Below, piece by piece: positions 24,301 to 32,474 of a stretch of DNA of 50,203 bases. How positions within the stretch are numbered: position 1 is the first letter of the stretch; each line of letters begins with the position of its first letter. A model generated the notes under the pieces. The model worked only from the letters and a program-made list of their open reading frames with translations. It was not told the origin of the DNA and searched no databases. The stretch is from Syntrophobacteraceae bacterium (GTDB lineage Bacteria > Desulfobacterota > Syntrophobacteria > Syntrophobacterales > Syntrophobacteraceae). The stretch lies in assembly GCA_025453975.1 (NCBI GenBank), contig JALOPI010000025.1, positions 1 through 50,203 on the forward strand. Direction: 5' to 3'. The translations under genes were made by a program, and so were the position numbers.

Positions 24301-26116
24301 GGCTCACCTCAAGACACCCCAGGTGAGCAAGTGGCAGTCGTTCGGGGCTGGCTTCTCCATTGGAGTATCCAACCTGAACCGGCGCAAATTGAGAACGGGT
24401 TTGACCTGCCTCACTCTGATCATCCTGACGTTCACGGTCATGTCCTTCACCAGCGTCAAGACGCTTCACCGGCCGGCCCAGACCAGGATTGCCGAGGAAA
24501 CCCCTTATCGCGGCATCCTGCTCAGGCACCCCTACCGGCTTCCCCTGACGAGCCTGGTTCTCGAGCAGATGTCCACGCGATTCGCCGGAGAGGCCACGGT
24601 CTCGCCCCGGGGCTGGATCGAGCCCGTCGAACGGAGTGATCGCGTGCTGGCACGGCTCCACGGGCCCGGCGGCCAGGTGCCCGTCGAGGGCATTCTCGGG
24701 CTGGATCATGGTGCACCCAAGCCTTTCCGGGCCATCGTGACCCATGGACGCTGGATGGAGGCAGGCGAAGAGGATGTGGTGCTCATCCCCCGGAGCATGG
24801 CTGAGCACGTGGGACTCGACCCGGCCCGGGACGTGAACCGCACCATCCGCATCCACGGCATGGATCTCCGGGTGGTGGGCTTCTTCGACAGCACGGCCCT
24901 GGAGCGCCTCAGGGACCTGGACCAGCAGCCCATCACGCCGGCCTATCTCGAGGTGAGCCAGAGCGATGAGCTTTCGGAGGTCGAGATCGAAGCCATGCAG
25001 TCGGGCGAGGAGGTGCTGCCCCTCATGCAGCGATTTCGTTATGCGGCAGCAGGCGGCACGATCATCATCCCCTTCAGCGCCTGTCTCCGGTTTGGCGGGG
25101 AGCTGAGGGCCGTCTCCATCATCCCCCATGAGTCCGCCAGTCCACTCCGGATCGCGGACGATCTCGCCGGCTGGCTGGCGTATCCGCTCTTCGTCGGCGA
25201 GGACGGCACCTGGCAGCACAGTGTCAGCAGCACCCTGCGCTACCAGGGGGCTGCCACCGTTCTCATCCCCATTCTCATCGTCATCTTCATCACGCTCAAC
25301 ACGATGATCGGCCACGTCCACGAGCGCCAGCGAGAGATCGGCACCTACACTTCCGTGGGGCTGGCCCCCACCCACGTGGGGTTCCTTTTCATCGTGGAAG
25401 CCCTTTCCCTGGCGGTGCTCTCCACCGTGATCGGCTACATCCTGGCCCAGATCAGCGCCAAGTTCCTGGGAGGAACCGAGCTTTTCTCTCAGCTCACCTT
25501 CAACTATTCGTCCCTGGCCAGCGTGGCTTGTATGTTCCTGGTGTTCTCGGTGGTCTTCCTGGCGGCCCTCTACCCCGCCCGCATGGCCGCGGAGATCGCC
25601 ATGCCCGATGTGAACCGTTCCTGGACCCTTCCCGAGCCAGAGGGCGACAAGATTTTCATGAACCTCCCCTTTCTCCTCAAGTATGAGGAGGAGGAAGGCG
25701 TCATGGGCTTCCTGAGCGCATTCTACCTCTCCTATCGAGACACGTCCCACGGAGCCTTCATCGTGGACGAGGTCAGCCTCGACGTGGACAACCCGCCCAC
25801 CCGCGCCAGTGGTATACCAGCCCCCGTCTGTCTGCTCATCCGGACCAATGTCTGGCTCGCCCCCTTCGATTTCGGCATCAAACAGCGGATTCACCTTCAT
25901 TGCTGCCCATCGCCCGACAACCCCGGCTACCTGGAAATAGCCATCCAAATGATACGCCTGTCGGGGGAGCGCTCGGCATGGACGCGCGCCAACCACAACT
26001 TCATCAAGGCGCTGCGCAAGCAGATGCTGCTTTGGCGCCTCCTGGACCAGGAGGCGAAAGCATCCTTCGGCCGGAAAATCCCCGCAGAAGCGGCGGGGCA
26101 GACGCAGGGCATGTGA
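21338..26116 (+). CDS. Giant FtsX permease with degenerate M28 peptidase-like ectodomain
   Basis: A 1592-residue fusion. Residues ~10-33 are a signal or anchor. Residues ~40-600 resemble M28 metallopeptidases with a PA-like insert (~120-200), but key residues are lost. A-H-Y-D is A252-F-Y-D255, the catalytic EExGL is N300-G-Q-G-L304, and the last histidine of the YHTP-type motif is serine in PYWSTPHDT. A helical, charged insertion covers ~315-440. A carboxypeptidase-regulatory-like beta domain follows near ~625-680. Helices at ~898-914, ~924-943 and ~951-975 precede the FtsX core (helix ~1015-1040, periplasmic domain, helices ~1305-1325, ~1346-1372, ~1392-1413). GHVHERQREIGTYTSVGLA is the coupling helix. 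About 175 cytoplasmic residues end the chain. It overlaps the ATPase gene by ATGA. Confidence 0.88.
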   Translation: MRAPASPLRNLWIPGCLWIVVMLSPMAWGDSARAQGHDPLGDLGFFASQGDRSTGSPGAEAAADHILGVFKEAGLQRVGFQKFLVPVPRLESASIESGGQSWSLYPWGPNLVYLPMTPDEGVSGPLIYVADGSFDAMDGKAMEGAIVLMEMASRGNWLHAQMAGARALIYLGGEESTRGDLEGKNTTTPLAFPRYWVPRETADGLRSLAAAGPKRVTVRSKARWEHKLVRNCFGLLEGRHPQLRNELVVLDAFYDSSSHILGVAPGADEATSIATLLGTARALAKSPPDRSVLFVATAGNGQGLAGMRELVSSLTVRRKILRSQSKTLQEEKDLTEAQIDLIERTDPLAQEDPTHRAILWKLTVEKAKDRADALTREIQYQKALKRHDLAKGVPDPRPYRRLSWRAGLEELNGGEKELAGELLREAFPGLALKRDELKLRIEALKSTSSMRSFLDEYRPVLFLSLHLSSRSPHFGLVEMGETYPIRDSVKRVLRATRLSDVLARIGQEVAGETGRSTGFRSIGRGGVGQDSFAKPPTTSHPCCDVAALAGLQAFSLMTLDDHRPYWSTPHDTMDRVSPENIESLGLTLPLMIGKLASHPALESASQPGLKGMASLEGRAMFVRQGELFPDQPAPGTIISVLQGSSIFRTMVYQDGSFFLPGLANSRVSLEKIILEPYGLDPQTGRVAWTADKVQTGKINYRIKVKTDLASTSLVMFRCEQTDVAGTFNPQNMSYLTKVEILDAATEAPPLRYWYSRVDGRDTMAVSVFLEKGTRFKLIMAESLLRKDFFLLNTSPEFPNGSGFLIGSPPSLLMAPYQVARDLHQLLGGRLQNLTRHGIVNVHLESLYRQSAEGLEQARKAMEELRYGAFWESVIESWARLNSVYGEIESTQRDVLTGVMFFIALFVPFAFCVERYLFAFRGVYQQIVAFFLILVVTILIIQGLHPAFQLTYSPMVVIIAFFIVGLSVLVSWILFMRFEREMAEMHSRTAHLKTPQVSKWQSFGAGFSIGVSNLNRRKLRTGLTCLTLIILTFTVMSFTSVKTLHRPAQTRIAEETPYRGILLRHPYRLPLTSLVLEQMSTRFAGEATVSPRGWIEPVERSDRVLARLHGPGGQVPVEGILGLDHGAPKPFRAIVTHGRWMEAGEEDVVLIPRSMAEHVGLDPARDVNRTIRIHGMDLRVVGFFDSTALERLRDLDQQPITPAYLEVSQSDELSEVEIEAMQSGEEVLPLMQRFRYAAAGGTIIIPFSACLRFGGELRAVSIIPHESASPLRIADDLAGWLAYPLFVGEDGTWQHSVSSTLRYQGAATVLIPILIVIFITLNTMIGHVHERQREIGTYTSVGLAPTHVGFLFIVEALSLAVLSTVIGYILAQISAKFLGGTELFSQLTFNYSSLASVACMFLVFSVVFLAALYPARMAAEIAMPDVNRSWTLPEPEGDKIFMNLPFLLKYEEEEGVMGFLSAFYLSYRDTSHGAFIVDEVSLDVDNPPTRASGIPAPVCLLIRTNVWLAPFDFGIKQRIHLHCCPSPDNPGYLEIAIQMIRLSGERSAWTRANHNFIKALRKQMLLWRLLDQEAKASFGRKIPAEAAGQTQGM

Positions 26117-26188
26117 TCCAGAGGGATCTTCCACAAGGCTTTCCGGGTCTGAAGCCGGACATTGCCCGGAGAGACTGAAACGTCGGGT

Positions 26189-26213
26189 GATGCCCGGCGG
26201 CGGGCATCTTTCT
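26189..26213 (+). terminator. Intrinsic terminator of the ABC operon
   Basis: GATGCCCG (26189-26196) and CGGGCATC (26201-26208) form a perfect 8-bp stem with a GCGG loop, followed by TTTCT. Its position argues against a start of the next gene at 26187. Confidence 0.75.
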
Positions 26214-26270
26214 CGACCTGAAATCCCAGGCCCCGGCACCTGCCTTGGCAGTGGACAGGATTCTTTGGCC

Positions 26271-27611
26271 ATGAGAAACAAAATGGAGGGCTCTGGAGTG
26301 ACGGGGGGCGAGCGGCTGCCCGAGAGGGTGCTCATCGCCCTCTATAACATGGGGAAGGTCCTGAAGCTCCAGCCGGGCGAGCAGCTCATTCCAGGCCATG
26401 AGAAGGGCGTGGGCGTCTTTCTGGTCATGAGGGGGCTTCTCAGGGTCTGCCGGGGGGGAGCGGAGCCCTTCCGCGAAGTGACGCTCTTCGACAATTTCGA
26501 CTGGCTTGCTCCCGGGATCGTAGGGGCCTCTGGAGCCCCGGGCTACATCGTCATGGCGGAGGAGCCCTCCCAGGTTCTGGCCCTCGAGGAAACGACCCTC
26601 GCGACACTCGAGCCCCCGCTGCAGCGCTACATTCTGGGAAAAGTCATTCAATCCTGCGTCCAGCGCCTGCGGGGGATCGAGCTGGAAGCCGGGCACTCGG
26701 CGACGGTCAATCGCTACCTGAGGGGGGTCATTCTGGATGTCAGGGCACGTCATTGCGCGGGCTACGAAAGCTCGGAGCTCATCACCGGGCTCCTGCGCAG
26801 CCTCCCTCGACTTCCGGCCTACTCCCTCCAGCTCATCCGCATCCTCGACCAGGAAGGGGCCTCCCACCGGGAGGTGACTCGGCTCGTCAAGGAGGACCCC
26901 TCTCTGGTCAGCCAGCTTCTCAAGGTCATAAACTCCCCCTATTACGGCCTGCGCAAGAAGGTCTCCGACCTGAATTACGCCGTGCTCTACCTGGGGTTCA
27001 ACCAGATTCACCAGCTGATGCTCTCCACGGGGCTCAGGCAGGTCATGCCTCACACCGACGAGTTCCAGGAGCTTCACCACCACTCCGTGCTCCTTTCCCA
27101 TCTGGCCTACGAGGTCTGCCAGTTTCACGACCGTCGGAAAGCGTCCATTCTGAGCACCATCGGGCTGTTGCACGACATCGGCCAGAGCGTCAGCCTGCTG
27201 CTGCGTGCCCAGAACCCCAGGTGGTCCCTGTTCGTCGACATGCTCGACACAGCCAGGATTGGTGCCATGCTGCTCAAGGAATGGGGCATCCCCTCCATGA
27301 TCCACGAGACGATCGACAGCCAGGGGCTCCTCGACTTCACACCGCCTGGTCTCGCGGACACACCGCACCGGGAGGCGGTAGCCTTGCTCCACGCGACCCA
27401 CGCCGCCTGTGCCGTGCTTCAGGGTCGCATGGACATTCTGGAGCACCCGTTCCTCGAGGAGATTCGTGAATTCCTCCAGCTCCCTGGGGAATCCTTTCGG
27501 GATTTCGTCGAAGGCCATCTGCTGCGAGAGCTGAGCGGCAAGCAGCACACCCTGCCGCGACACCTGAGGGAGCTTCTGGCCACAATCGGTCCGCAGGCTT
27601 CGGATCCTTGA
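26271..27611 (+). CDS. HDOD-domain signalling protein with cNMP-binding-like N-domain
   Basis: A roughly 446-residue cytosolic protein. The first ~130 residues fit a cyclic nucleotide-binding-like beta barrel (LKLQPGEQLIPGHEKGVGVFLVMRG, then VTLFDNFDWLAPGIVG). From ~200 an HDOD domain begins: LPRLPAYSLQLIRILDQ, LVKEDPSLVSQLLKVINSPYYG, LNYAVLYLGF and LLHDIGQ. HDOD proteins lack full HD phosphohydrolase activity and act in signalling, motility or stress control. ATG at 26271 is used; GTG at 26298 has a better spaced GGAGGG and may be the true start. It lies between two transcription boundaries, so it is probably monocistronic. Confidence 0.85.
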   Translation: MRNKMEGSGVTGGERLPERVLIALYNMGKVLKLQPGEQLIPGHEKGVGVFLVMRGLLRVCRGGAEPFREVTLFDNFDWLAPGIVGASGAPGYIVMAEEPSQVLALEETTLATLEPPLQRYILGKVIQSCVQRLRGIELEAGHSATVNRYLRGVILDVRARHCAGYESSELITGLLRSLPRLPAYSLQLIRILDQEGASHREVTRLVKEDPSLVSQLLKVINSPYYGLRKKVSDLNYAVLYLGFNQIHQLMLSTGLRQVMPHTDEFQELHHHSVLLSHLAYEVCQFHDRRKASILSTIGLLHDIGQSVSLLLRAQNPRWSLFVDMLDTARIGAMLLKEWGIPSMIHETIDSQGLLDFTPPGLADTPHREAVALLHATHAACAVLQGRMDILEHPFLEEIREFLQLPGESFRDFVEGHLLRELSGKQHTLPRHLRELLATIGPQASDP

Positions 27612-27709
27612 GCGAGGGACCCGTCAGCTTTGGGGCCACGCGGGGATCCGGGCTCTGCCGAAGCCGGGTATTTCTTGTGCTCACACCCCTCGGAGACGGG
27701 GACTTGACG

Positions 27710-27738
27710 TTGACAGTTGTCGAGAAACCCAGTAGTTA
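27710..27738 (+). promoter_or_regulatory. Candidate promoter for the yggT gene group
   Basis: A perfect TTGACA stands at 27710-27715. Possible -10 boxes are TAGTTA at 27733 (17-base spacer) or TTATAT at 27736 (20-base spacer), neither ideal. It is about 100 bases before yggT, after a gap in the gene order. Confidence 0.35.
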
Positions 27739-27837
27739 TATCGATGGTTAAGGATCACGACCCTTGGCGGCCGCCATGGAGATGGAGCGTCCTCGGCAGC
27801 CGGCCCCCATCATTCCCTGCAAGGTGAAGCAGACCCC

Positions 27838-28140
27838 ATGTTCATTGTAGGCTATCTGTTCGAGGCTCTCGCTTACGTGACGGCAATGGTGCTCAACATC
27901 TACATGTGGATCATCATTGCCCGCGCCGTCCTTTCCTGGGTCAATCCAGACCCTTACAACCCCATCGTGCGGTTCCTCCACAGCGCCACGGAGCCTGTTC
28001 TGGGGGCGTTGAGGCGTCAGGTTCCCCTCTACTTTGGGGGCGTTGACTTCGCCCCCATGGTGGTGATCCTGGGCATCGTCTTCCTCGAAAAATTCCTGGT
28101 CCCGACGCTGTTCGCCCTGGCCAGGCAGTTCGGTGGCTGA
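27838..28140 (+). CDS. yggT: YggT-family membrane protein
   Basis: A 100-residue inner-membrane protein with two hydrophobic segments (~5-30 and ~68-92) and the family core ILSW-like ARAVLSWVNPDPYNPIVRFLHSATEPVLGALRR. YggT/YlmG proteins are linked to cell division, membrane assembly and osmotic response; the biochemical role is unknown. Its stop overlaps the ATG of the DivIVA-like gene. The yggT-divIVA pairing recalls the ylmG-divIVA order of Gram-positive division clusters, although the FtsZ genes themselves are not here. Confidence 0.9.
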   Translation: MFIVGYLFEALAYVTAMVLNIYMWIIIARAVLSWVNPDPYNPIVRFLHSATEPVLGALRRQVPLYFGGVDFAPMVVILGIVFLEKFLVPTLFALARQFGG

Positions 28141-28628
28141 TGATGGACACTGTGAACGGTTCGGATTGGACGCCCGCCGACATCCAGCACAAGCAATTCC
28201 GAAAACGGTTGATGGGGCTGGACCCCAGGGAGGTGGAGCAATTCCTCCAGATGACGTCGGAGGAGATGGCCCATCTCCGCATGGAATCGGCGGAGCAGCG
28301 TCGCAGGCTCGGCGAGCAGGAGAAGGAGCTCAAGGAATACAGGGAGAGGGAGAAGACCATCCGCAACGTGCTCATCAACGCCCACAAGACGGTGGAGCAG
28401 ATGAAGGCCAACGCGGAGCGGGAGTCCAAGCTCATCATCGCCGATGCGGAGCTCAAGGCCGAGAAAATGCTGCAATCCACCCATCAGCGGCTGGCCCAGC
28501 TCCACCAGGACATCGCCGAGCTCAAGCGACAGAAGATTCAGCTCGAATCCCGCCTGCGCTCAACCATCGAGAGCTACCAGCAGATGCTGGATATGCAGAA
28601 GGAGAACGAAGCCGAGGGCGAGCCGTGA
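28140..28628 (+). CDS. DivIVA-domain coiled-coil protein
   Basis: A 162-residue soluble protein. The N-terminal segment WTPADIQHKQFRKRLMGLDPREVEQFL is the DivIVA membrane-binding domain motif (xDIxxKxFxxxxxGYDxxEVDxFL). Residues ~40-155 form a long charged coiled coil with heptad-like leucines. DivIVA proteins sense curved membrane and recruit division or envelope factors. Here the aromatic residue usual in the GYDxxEV turn is leucine (GLDPREV). ATGs at 28140 and 28143 are both possible. It is translationally coupled to yggT, implying a shared division or envelope role. Confidence 0.87.
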   Translation: MMDTVNGSDWTPADIQHKQFRKRLMGLDPREVEQFLQMTSEEMAHLRMESAEQRRRLGEQEKELKEYREREKTIRNVLINAHKTVEQMKANAERESKLIIADAELKAEKMLQSTHQRLAQLHQDIAELKRQKIQLESRLRSTIESYQQMLDMQKENEAEGEP

Positions 28629-28735
28629 GCCCACCCCTGCCGGTCCCTTGCTATCCGAGCCCGGTGTCGGCACCCTCCCCGTCTGGGACCAGGTTACCGA
28701 GCTGAACGTCCCCCCACCCATCACAAGGATTGAAC

Positions 28736-28909
28736 ATGCCCATCAGCAAGGACCTTCTCGACATTCTGGCCTGCCCCAAGTGCAAGGGAGCCATCCAGCT
28801 CAACGAGGCTCAGGATGGTCTGATCTGCAACGCCTGTCGGCTCGTCTACGAGATTCGGGACGGCATCCCGATCATGCTCATCGACGAGGCCAAGCCGTTG
28901 CAGGACTGA
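28736..28909 (+). CDS. Trm112/YcaR-like zinc-ribbon protein
   Basis: A 57-residue protein of the Trm112 family: MPISKDLLDILACPKCKG, then LICNACRLVYEIRDGIPIML. The two CxxC-type pairs (CPKC and CNAC) form a zinc ribbon, and the tail YxIRDGIPIMLIDEA is the family signature. AAGGA is 6 bases before the ATG. Family members bind and activate methyltransferases; some bacterial ones lie next to lipid A or lipopolysaccharide genes. This one precedes rfaE1 by one base between stop and start, which fits that context. Confidence 0.9.
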   Translation: MPISKDLLDILACPKCKGAIQLNEAQDGLICNACRLVYEIRDGIPIMLIDEAKPLQD

Positions 28910-28910
28910 G

Positions 28911-29942
28911 GTGCCGGGCACCCAACCCATGCATACCCACCTGGCCTTCGAGACCGAAAAGATCCCACGGCTCAAGTCAGCCTTGAACCGCTTCCCCTCC
29001 CGCCGCATCATGGTGGTGGGGGATCTCATGCTGGATGTGTTCGTCTGGGGCGAGGTGCAGCGCATCTCTCCCGAGGCTCCCGTCCCCGTCGTGGATGTGC
29101 ATGAGGAGACCCGCCTGCTGGGCGGCTCCGCCAACGTGGTGCATAACGTGGCGGCCCTCGGAGCCATGGCTCTGGTGTCGGGAGTCGTGGGGAGCGATCC
29201 GGGCGGCCGTGAGCTCGTGCGGCTTTTGCGCCAAGCGGGAGTCTCCACCGATGGAGTGGTGGTGGAGGACAAACGCCCAACGACCATGAAAACGCGCATC
29301 ATCGCCCGAAACCAGCAGGTCGTCCGGTTCGACCGAGAGGAAAGAAGGCCTGTGGGCGGCGACACGCTGGATCATATCTCGAGGTATCTCGAGGATTGCC
29401 TCGATCGCGTGGATGCCGTCATTTTTTCCGACTACGCCAAGGGGGTCATCACGCCGGGGCTCATGGACCGGGCGCGCTCCATGGGCCTCTCATCCCGGGT
29501 TCCGGTCATCGTGGACCCCAAGGTCCAGCATGCCGCCATGTATCGCGGAGTCACCCTCGTCACCCCGAATCATCACGAGGCGGCCCGAATGGCCGGCATC
29601 GAGATCCGCACCGAGGCGGATCTCAAGGCGGCCGCCGACATCCTGCTTCGCGAGCTTCAGTGCGAGACGGTGCTCATCACGCGGGGAAAGGACGGCATGA
29701 GCCTGTTTCACCGGAACGGCGACATGGAGTCCATTCCCACCGTGGCTCGCAGGGTCTTCGACGTGACCGGCGCGGGCGACACGGTTATCGCCACCATGGC
29801 CCTGGGGATGGCTGCGGGGCTGTCGACGGTGGACGCCGCCCTCCTCGCGAACCTGGCCGCGGGAATCGTGGTGGGCGAAGTGGGGACGGCCGCGGTGAGT
29901 CGGGAGAGCCTGGCTGCCGCCCTGGAAGCCTGCGCCTGCTGA
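28911..29942 (+). CDS. rfaE1: Heptose-7-phosphate kinase (RfaE domain I)
   Basis: A 343-residue PfkB-type kinase that phosphorylates D-glycero-beta-D-manno-heptose 7-phosphate at C1 for lipopolysaccharide core synthesis. Motifs: VVGDLMLDVFVWGEVQRISPEAPVP at the start, GGSANVVHNVAALGA, FSDYAKGV, PKVQ, TPNHHEA and the catalytic VTGAGDTVIA (GAGD anion hole with aspartate base). Only the kinase half is present; the nucleotidyltransferase half of E. coli HldE is missing and should be encoded separately. The GTG start at 28911 has AGGA 6 bases upstream. An ATG at 28929 lacks a ribosome site. Confidence 0.9.
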   Translation: MPGTQPMHTHLAFETEKIPRLKSALNRFPSRRIMVVGDLMLDVFVWGEVQRISPEAPVPVVDVHEETRLLGGSANVVHNVAALGAMALVSGVVGSDPGGRELVRLLRQAGVSTDGVVVEDKRPTTMKTRIIARNQQVVRFDREERRPVGGDTLDHISRYLEDCLDRVDAVIFSDYAKGVITPGLMDRARSMGLSSRVPVIVDPKVQHAAMYRGVTLVTPNHHEAARMAGIEIRTEADLKAAADILLRELQCETVLITRGKDGMSLFHRNGDMESIPTVARRVFDVTGAGDTVIATMALGMAAGLSTVDAALLANLAAGIVVGEVGTAAVSRESLAAALEACAC

Positions 29943-29961
29943 TGGAGCAGGAGGTGAGCGG

Positions 29962-30507
29962 ATGAGCCGACCGAGCGAGCCCCCTCCCGCCAAGCTGATC
30001 GTGGGGCTGCTCTATCGCCGCCTCGAGCCGCGTGGAAAGGCACTCGCCCTGCTGCAGGACCGATTCGGCCCCCTGGATCTGCTCACGGAGCCTATCCCTT
30101 TCTCGTACACCCGATACTACGAACGGGAGATGGGGACAGGTCTTTGGAGACAGGTGGGCAGCTTTGAAAGCCTGGTGGACCAGGGGGCACTGCCCGACAT
30201 CAAGCTCGCCACCAATGCCATGGAGAGCGAGCTGGCCTGTGAGGGGCATCGCACCGTCAACCTGGACCCGGGGATCCTCACCGAGGAACGTTTGCTCCTG
30301 GCCAGTGGCAAGAACTACACTCACCGTGTCTACCTGAGGAATGGGATCTACGCCGACCTCACCCTCATGTACCAGAAAGGCGCCTATCGTCCCTTTCCCT
30401 GGACATACGCCGATTACCGGGAGCCGATGCTCCTCCATTTCCTGAAGGCGCTGAAGCGAAAGCTCATGTTCCAGCGCACCGGCCGCCTGCCCCGAACTGT
30501 ATCGTGA
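29962..30507 (+). CDS. DUF4416 family protein
   Basis: A 181-residue protein of the DUF4416 family found mainly in deltaproteobacteria and related anaerobes; its function is unknown. Recognisable parts are PAKLIVGLLYR, PFSYTRYYEREMG and the C-terminal VNLDPGILTEERLLLAS, KNYTHRVYL and YADLTLMYQKGAYRPFPWTYADYR. There are no membrane segments. GGAGG precedes the ATG, and it is spaced 19 bases from rfaE1 and 10 bases from yicC, so it is part of the operon. Conservation of many polar and aromatic residues suggests an enzyme or nucleotide-binding role, but none is known to me. Confidence 0.85.
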   Translation: MSRPSEPPPAKLIVGLLYRRLEPRGKALALLQDRFGPLDLLTEPIPFSYTRYYEREMGTGLWRQVGSFESLVDQGALPDIKLATNAMESELACEGHRTVNLDPGILTEERLLLASGKNYTHRVYLRNGIYADLTLMYQKGAYRPFPWTYADYREPMLLHFLKALKRKLMFQRTGRLPRTVS

Positions 30508-30517
30508 GGAGAACCGC

Positions 30518-31399
30518 ATGATCCGCAGCATGACGGCCTTCGGCCGGACCCAGAAGGAAGTGGACGGCCTGTCGCTCACCCTCGAAATGCGCACCCTCAA
30601 CAGCCGCTCCCTGGATGCGGTGCTGCGGCTTCCCAAGCACCTTCTGGAATTCGAGGACAGGCTGCGCAAGCAGGTGGGGCGCTCACTGCGTCGGGGTCGC
30701 GTCGAGGTGTTCCTGCAGGTGGACAGCACTTCGCTGGACCAGAAAGCTCCCCAGATCAGCATCCCCATGGCCCGACACTACTGGGGACAGCTTCTGGAGC
30801 TCCACCGTGAGCTGCCGGGCACAACCCCCCCGACCCTGGACGACCTGCTGAAGATTCCCTACATTTTTGAAGCGAAAAGCGACACCCTGCGGCGTGACCA
30901 CTTCGAGGCCGTCCTGAACGAGGCCATGGAGGAGGTGATGGAGCAGGTCCTTTCCATGCGGGCCCGTGAAGGGGAAGCTCTGCGAGGGGACTGCCTGGAG
31001 CGACTCCGTGCCCTGGAGGGGGACCTGGATCTCATCGAAAGCCGCAAGGAATCCGTCATCGGGAGCTACAAGGCGCGGCTCCTCGAGCGGATTCATGAAC
31101 TGATGGGGGACGCCTCCATCGACGAAAATCGAATACTCCAGGAAGTGGCCTGCATGGCCGAGCGATCCGACATCAACGAAGAGATCGTTCGCCTGAGAAG
31201 CCACATCCAGCATCTCAGGGGCCTCCTGAGCCCCACGGCCGAATCGGATGGCCGCAAGCTCGACTTCATGGCCCAGGAGCTTCACCGCGAGGCCAACACC
31301 ATCGGATGCAAGACGGGTGAGCTGGATTTGATCCAGGCCGTCGTCAGGATGAAGGGCGAGATCGCCAAGCTCAAGGAACAGGTTCAGAATATAGAATGA
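30518..31399 (+). CDS. yicC: YicC-family endoribonuclease
   Basis: A 293-residue YicC/YloC-family protein. It starts [18 protein letters not shown] and carries [28 protein letters not shown] and the C-terminal signature [22 protein letters not shown] followed by [18 protein letters not shown]. The family forms a ring-like RNase acting on structured RNA in E. coli. The length is usual. The order yicC-remA-gmk is recurrent in deltaproteobacteria and Firmicutes. GAGGAG precedes the ATG. Confidence 0.94.
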   Translation: MIRSMTAFGRTQKEVDGLSLTLEMRTLNSRSLDAVLRLPKHLLEFEDRLRKQVGRSLRRGRVEVFLQVDSTSLDQKAPQISIPMARHYWGQLLELHRELPGTTPPTLDDLLKIPYIFEAKSDTLRRDHFEAVLNEAMEEVMEQVLSMRAREGEALRGDCLERLRALEGDLDLIESRKESVIGSYKARLLERIHELMGDASIDENRILQEVACMAERSDINEEIVRLRSHIQHLRGLLSPTAESDGRKLDFMAQELHREANTIGCKTGELDLIQAVVRMKGEIAKLKEQVQNIE

Positions 31400-31488
31400 T
31401 CTCCGGCCCATGGGTGGCTCCCTTCCCGAGGGGAAGACGGGCTGCCGCGCCGGGGGAAAACGCTCACCTTCGCCAATGGGGTTTTCGC

Positions 31489-31776
31489 ATGGAAGTCAAG
31501 CTGCTCAACATCGGATTCGGAAACACGGTACTCGCCAACCGCGTCGTGGCCATCGTATCACCGGCATCGGCCCCCATGAAGCGTCTGAAGGAAGACGCCC
31601 GTCAGACCAACAAGCTCATCGACGCCACCATGGGGCGCCGCACGCGGTCCATCATCATCACCGACAGTGACCACGTGATCCTGTCGGGCGTCCAGGCGGA
31701 GACCATTGCCCAGAGGCTCGTCTCCGACCCGAGCACCCGGGAGCCGAGCGCATCGGCCAAGGCCGTCAAGGAATAG
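31489..31776 (+). CDS. remA: RemA/DUF370 family regulator
   Basis: A 95-residue protein beginning [25 protein letters not shown]. It has [39 protein letters not shown], the DUF370 core. In Bacillus, RemA is a ring-forming DNA-binding regulator of matrix genes. The MGRRTRS arginines are those implicated in DNA contact. The start at 31489 matches the family N-terminus exactly; upstream in-frame codons read as low-complexity sequence. The Shine-Dalgarno is weak. It is 17 bases before gmk. Confidence 0.92.
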   Translation: MEVKLLNIGFGNTVLANRVVAIVSPASAPMKRLKEDARQTNKLIDATMGRRTRSIIITDSDHVILSGVQAETIAQRLVSDPSTREPSASAKAVKE

Positions 31777-31792
31777 AAGGTATCGAAGCCCA

Positions 31793-32416
31793 ATGAGCGG
31801 CAGACTTTTCATCGTTTCAGCCCCTTCGGGGGTGGGCAAGACGACGATCATCCAGTCCGTCCTGCCCCGATGGCCGAAACTGCGCTACTCGGTGTCCTGC
31901 ACAACGCGAAAGCCCCGTGCCGGCGAGGTGAGCGGCAGGGACTACCATTTTTTGAGCAGGGAAGCATTCCTGGAAGGCATCCAGAAAGGGCGTTTCCTCG
32001 AATGGGCGGAAGTCCATGGGGAATATTACGGGACCGACGGGAACGTCGTGGAGAGCTGGACCCAGGCTGGCCACGATGTCCTCTTCGACATCGACGTCCA
32101 GGGAGCCCGCCAGGTCCTGAGCTGCCACCCTACGGCCACCACCGTGTTCATCCTGCCCCCCTCCATGGCATCGCTTGAGGCCAGACTGTCCGGGCGCGGA
32201 ACCGAATCCGAGGCGCAGCTCGGGAAGCGGCTCGCGGCTGCGGCGGCGGAGATGGCTCAGGCGCCCTGGTACGATTACCTCATCGTCAACGATGACCTGG
32301 CCGAGGCGGTCGCCGATTTTGAATCGATCCTGCGGGCAGTGCGCTGCCGACGCGAATACCAGGTGCCCCAGTTGAGGACGCTGCTGACGCTCCCGTCCCC
32401 CCAGCAGTCCAAATGA
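31793..32416 (+). CDS. gmk: Guanylate kinase
   Basis: A 207-residue enzyme converting GMP and ATP to GDP and ADP. The P-loop is SAPSGVGKTT near residue 10. The GMP-binding region is SVSCTTRKPRAGEVSGRDYHFLS, followed by FLEWAEVHGEYYGT and the Walker B-like DIDVQGARQV. The lid has RLSGRGTES, and YDYLIVNDDL closes the core. Length and motifs are complete. The ATG at 31793 is the family start, so the longer in-frame extension back to 31706 is rejected because it overlaps remA. Confidence 0.95.
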   Translation: MSGRLFIVSAPSGVGKTTIIQSVLPRWPKLRYSVSCTTRKPRAGEVSGRDYHFLSREAFLEGIQKGRFLEWAEVHGEYYGTDGNVVESWTQAGHDVLFDIDVQGARQVLSCHPTATTVFILPPSMASLEARLSGRGTESEAQLGKRLAAAAAEMAQAPWYDYLIVNDDLAEAVADFESILRAVRCRREYQVPQLRTLLTLPSPQQSK

Positions 32417-32474
32417 GTCCCGCGCGCACGGCGCAAGGCGCCATCGCCTCGGACCGTGCCAACGGAGCAAGGCT

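Noticed and set aside
22829..26335. Very long open frame on the minus strand
   Set aside because: It lies antisense to the giant permease. Its translation is Gly/Asp/Gln/His-rich with no domain, a by-product of GC-rich codon use.
27640..27680. Terminator after the HDOD gene
   Set aside because: CCGGGCT and AGCCGGG pair only with a mismatch and the following sequence has no real T-run.
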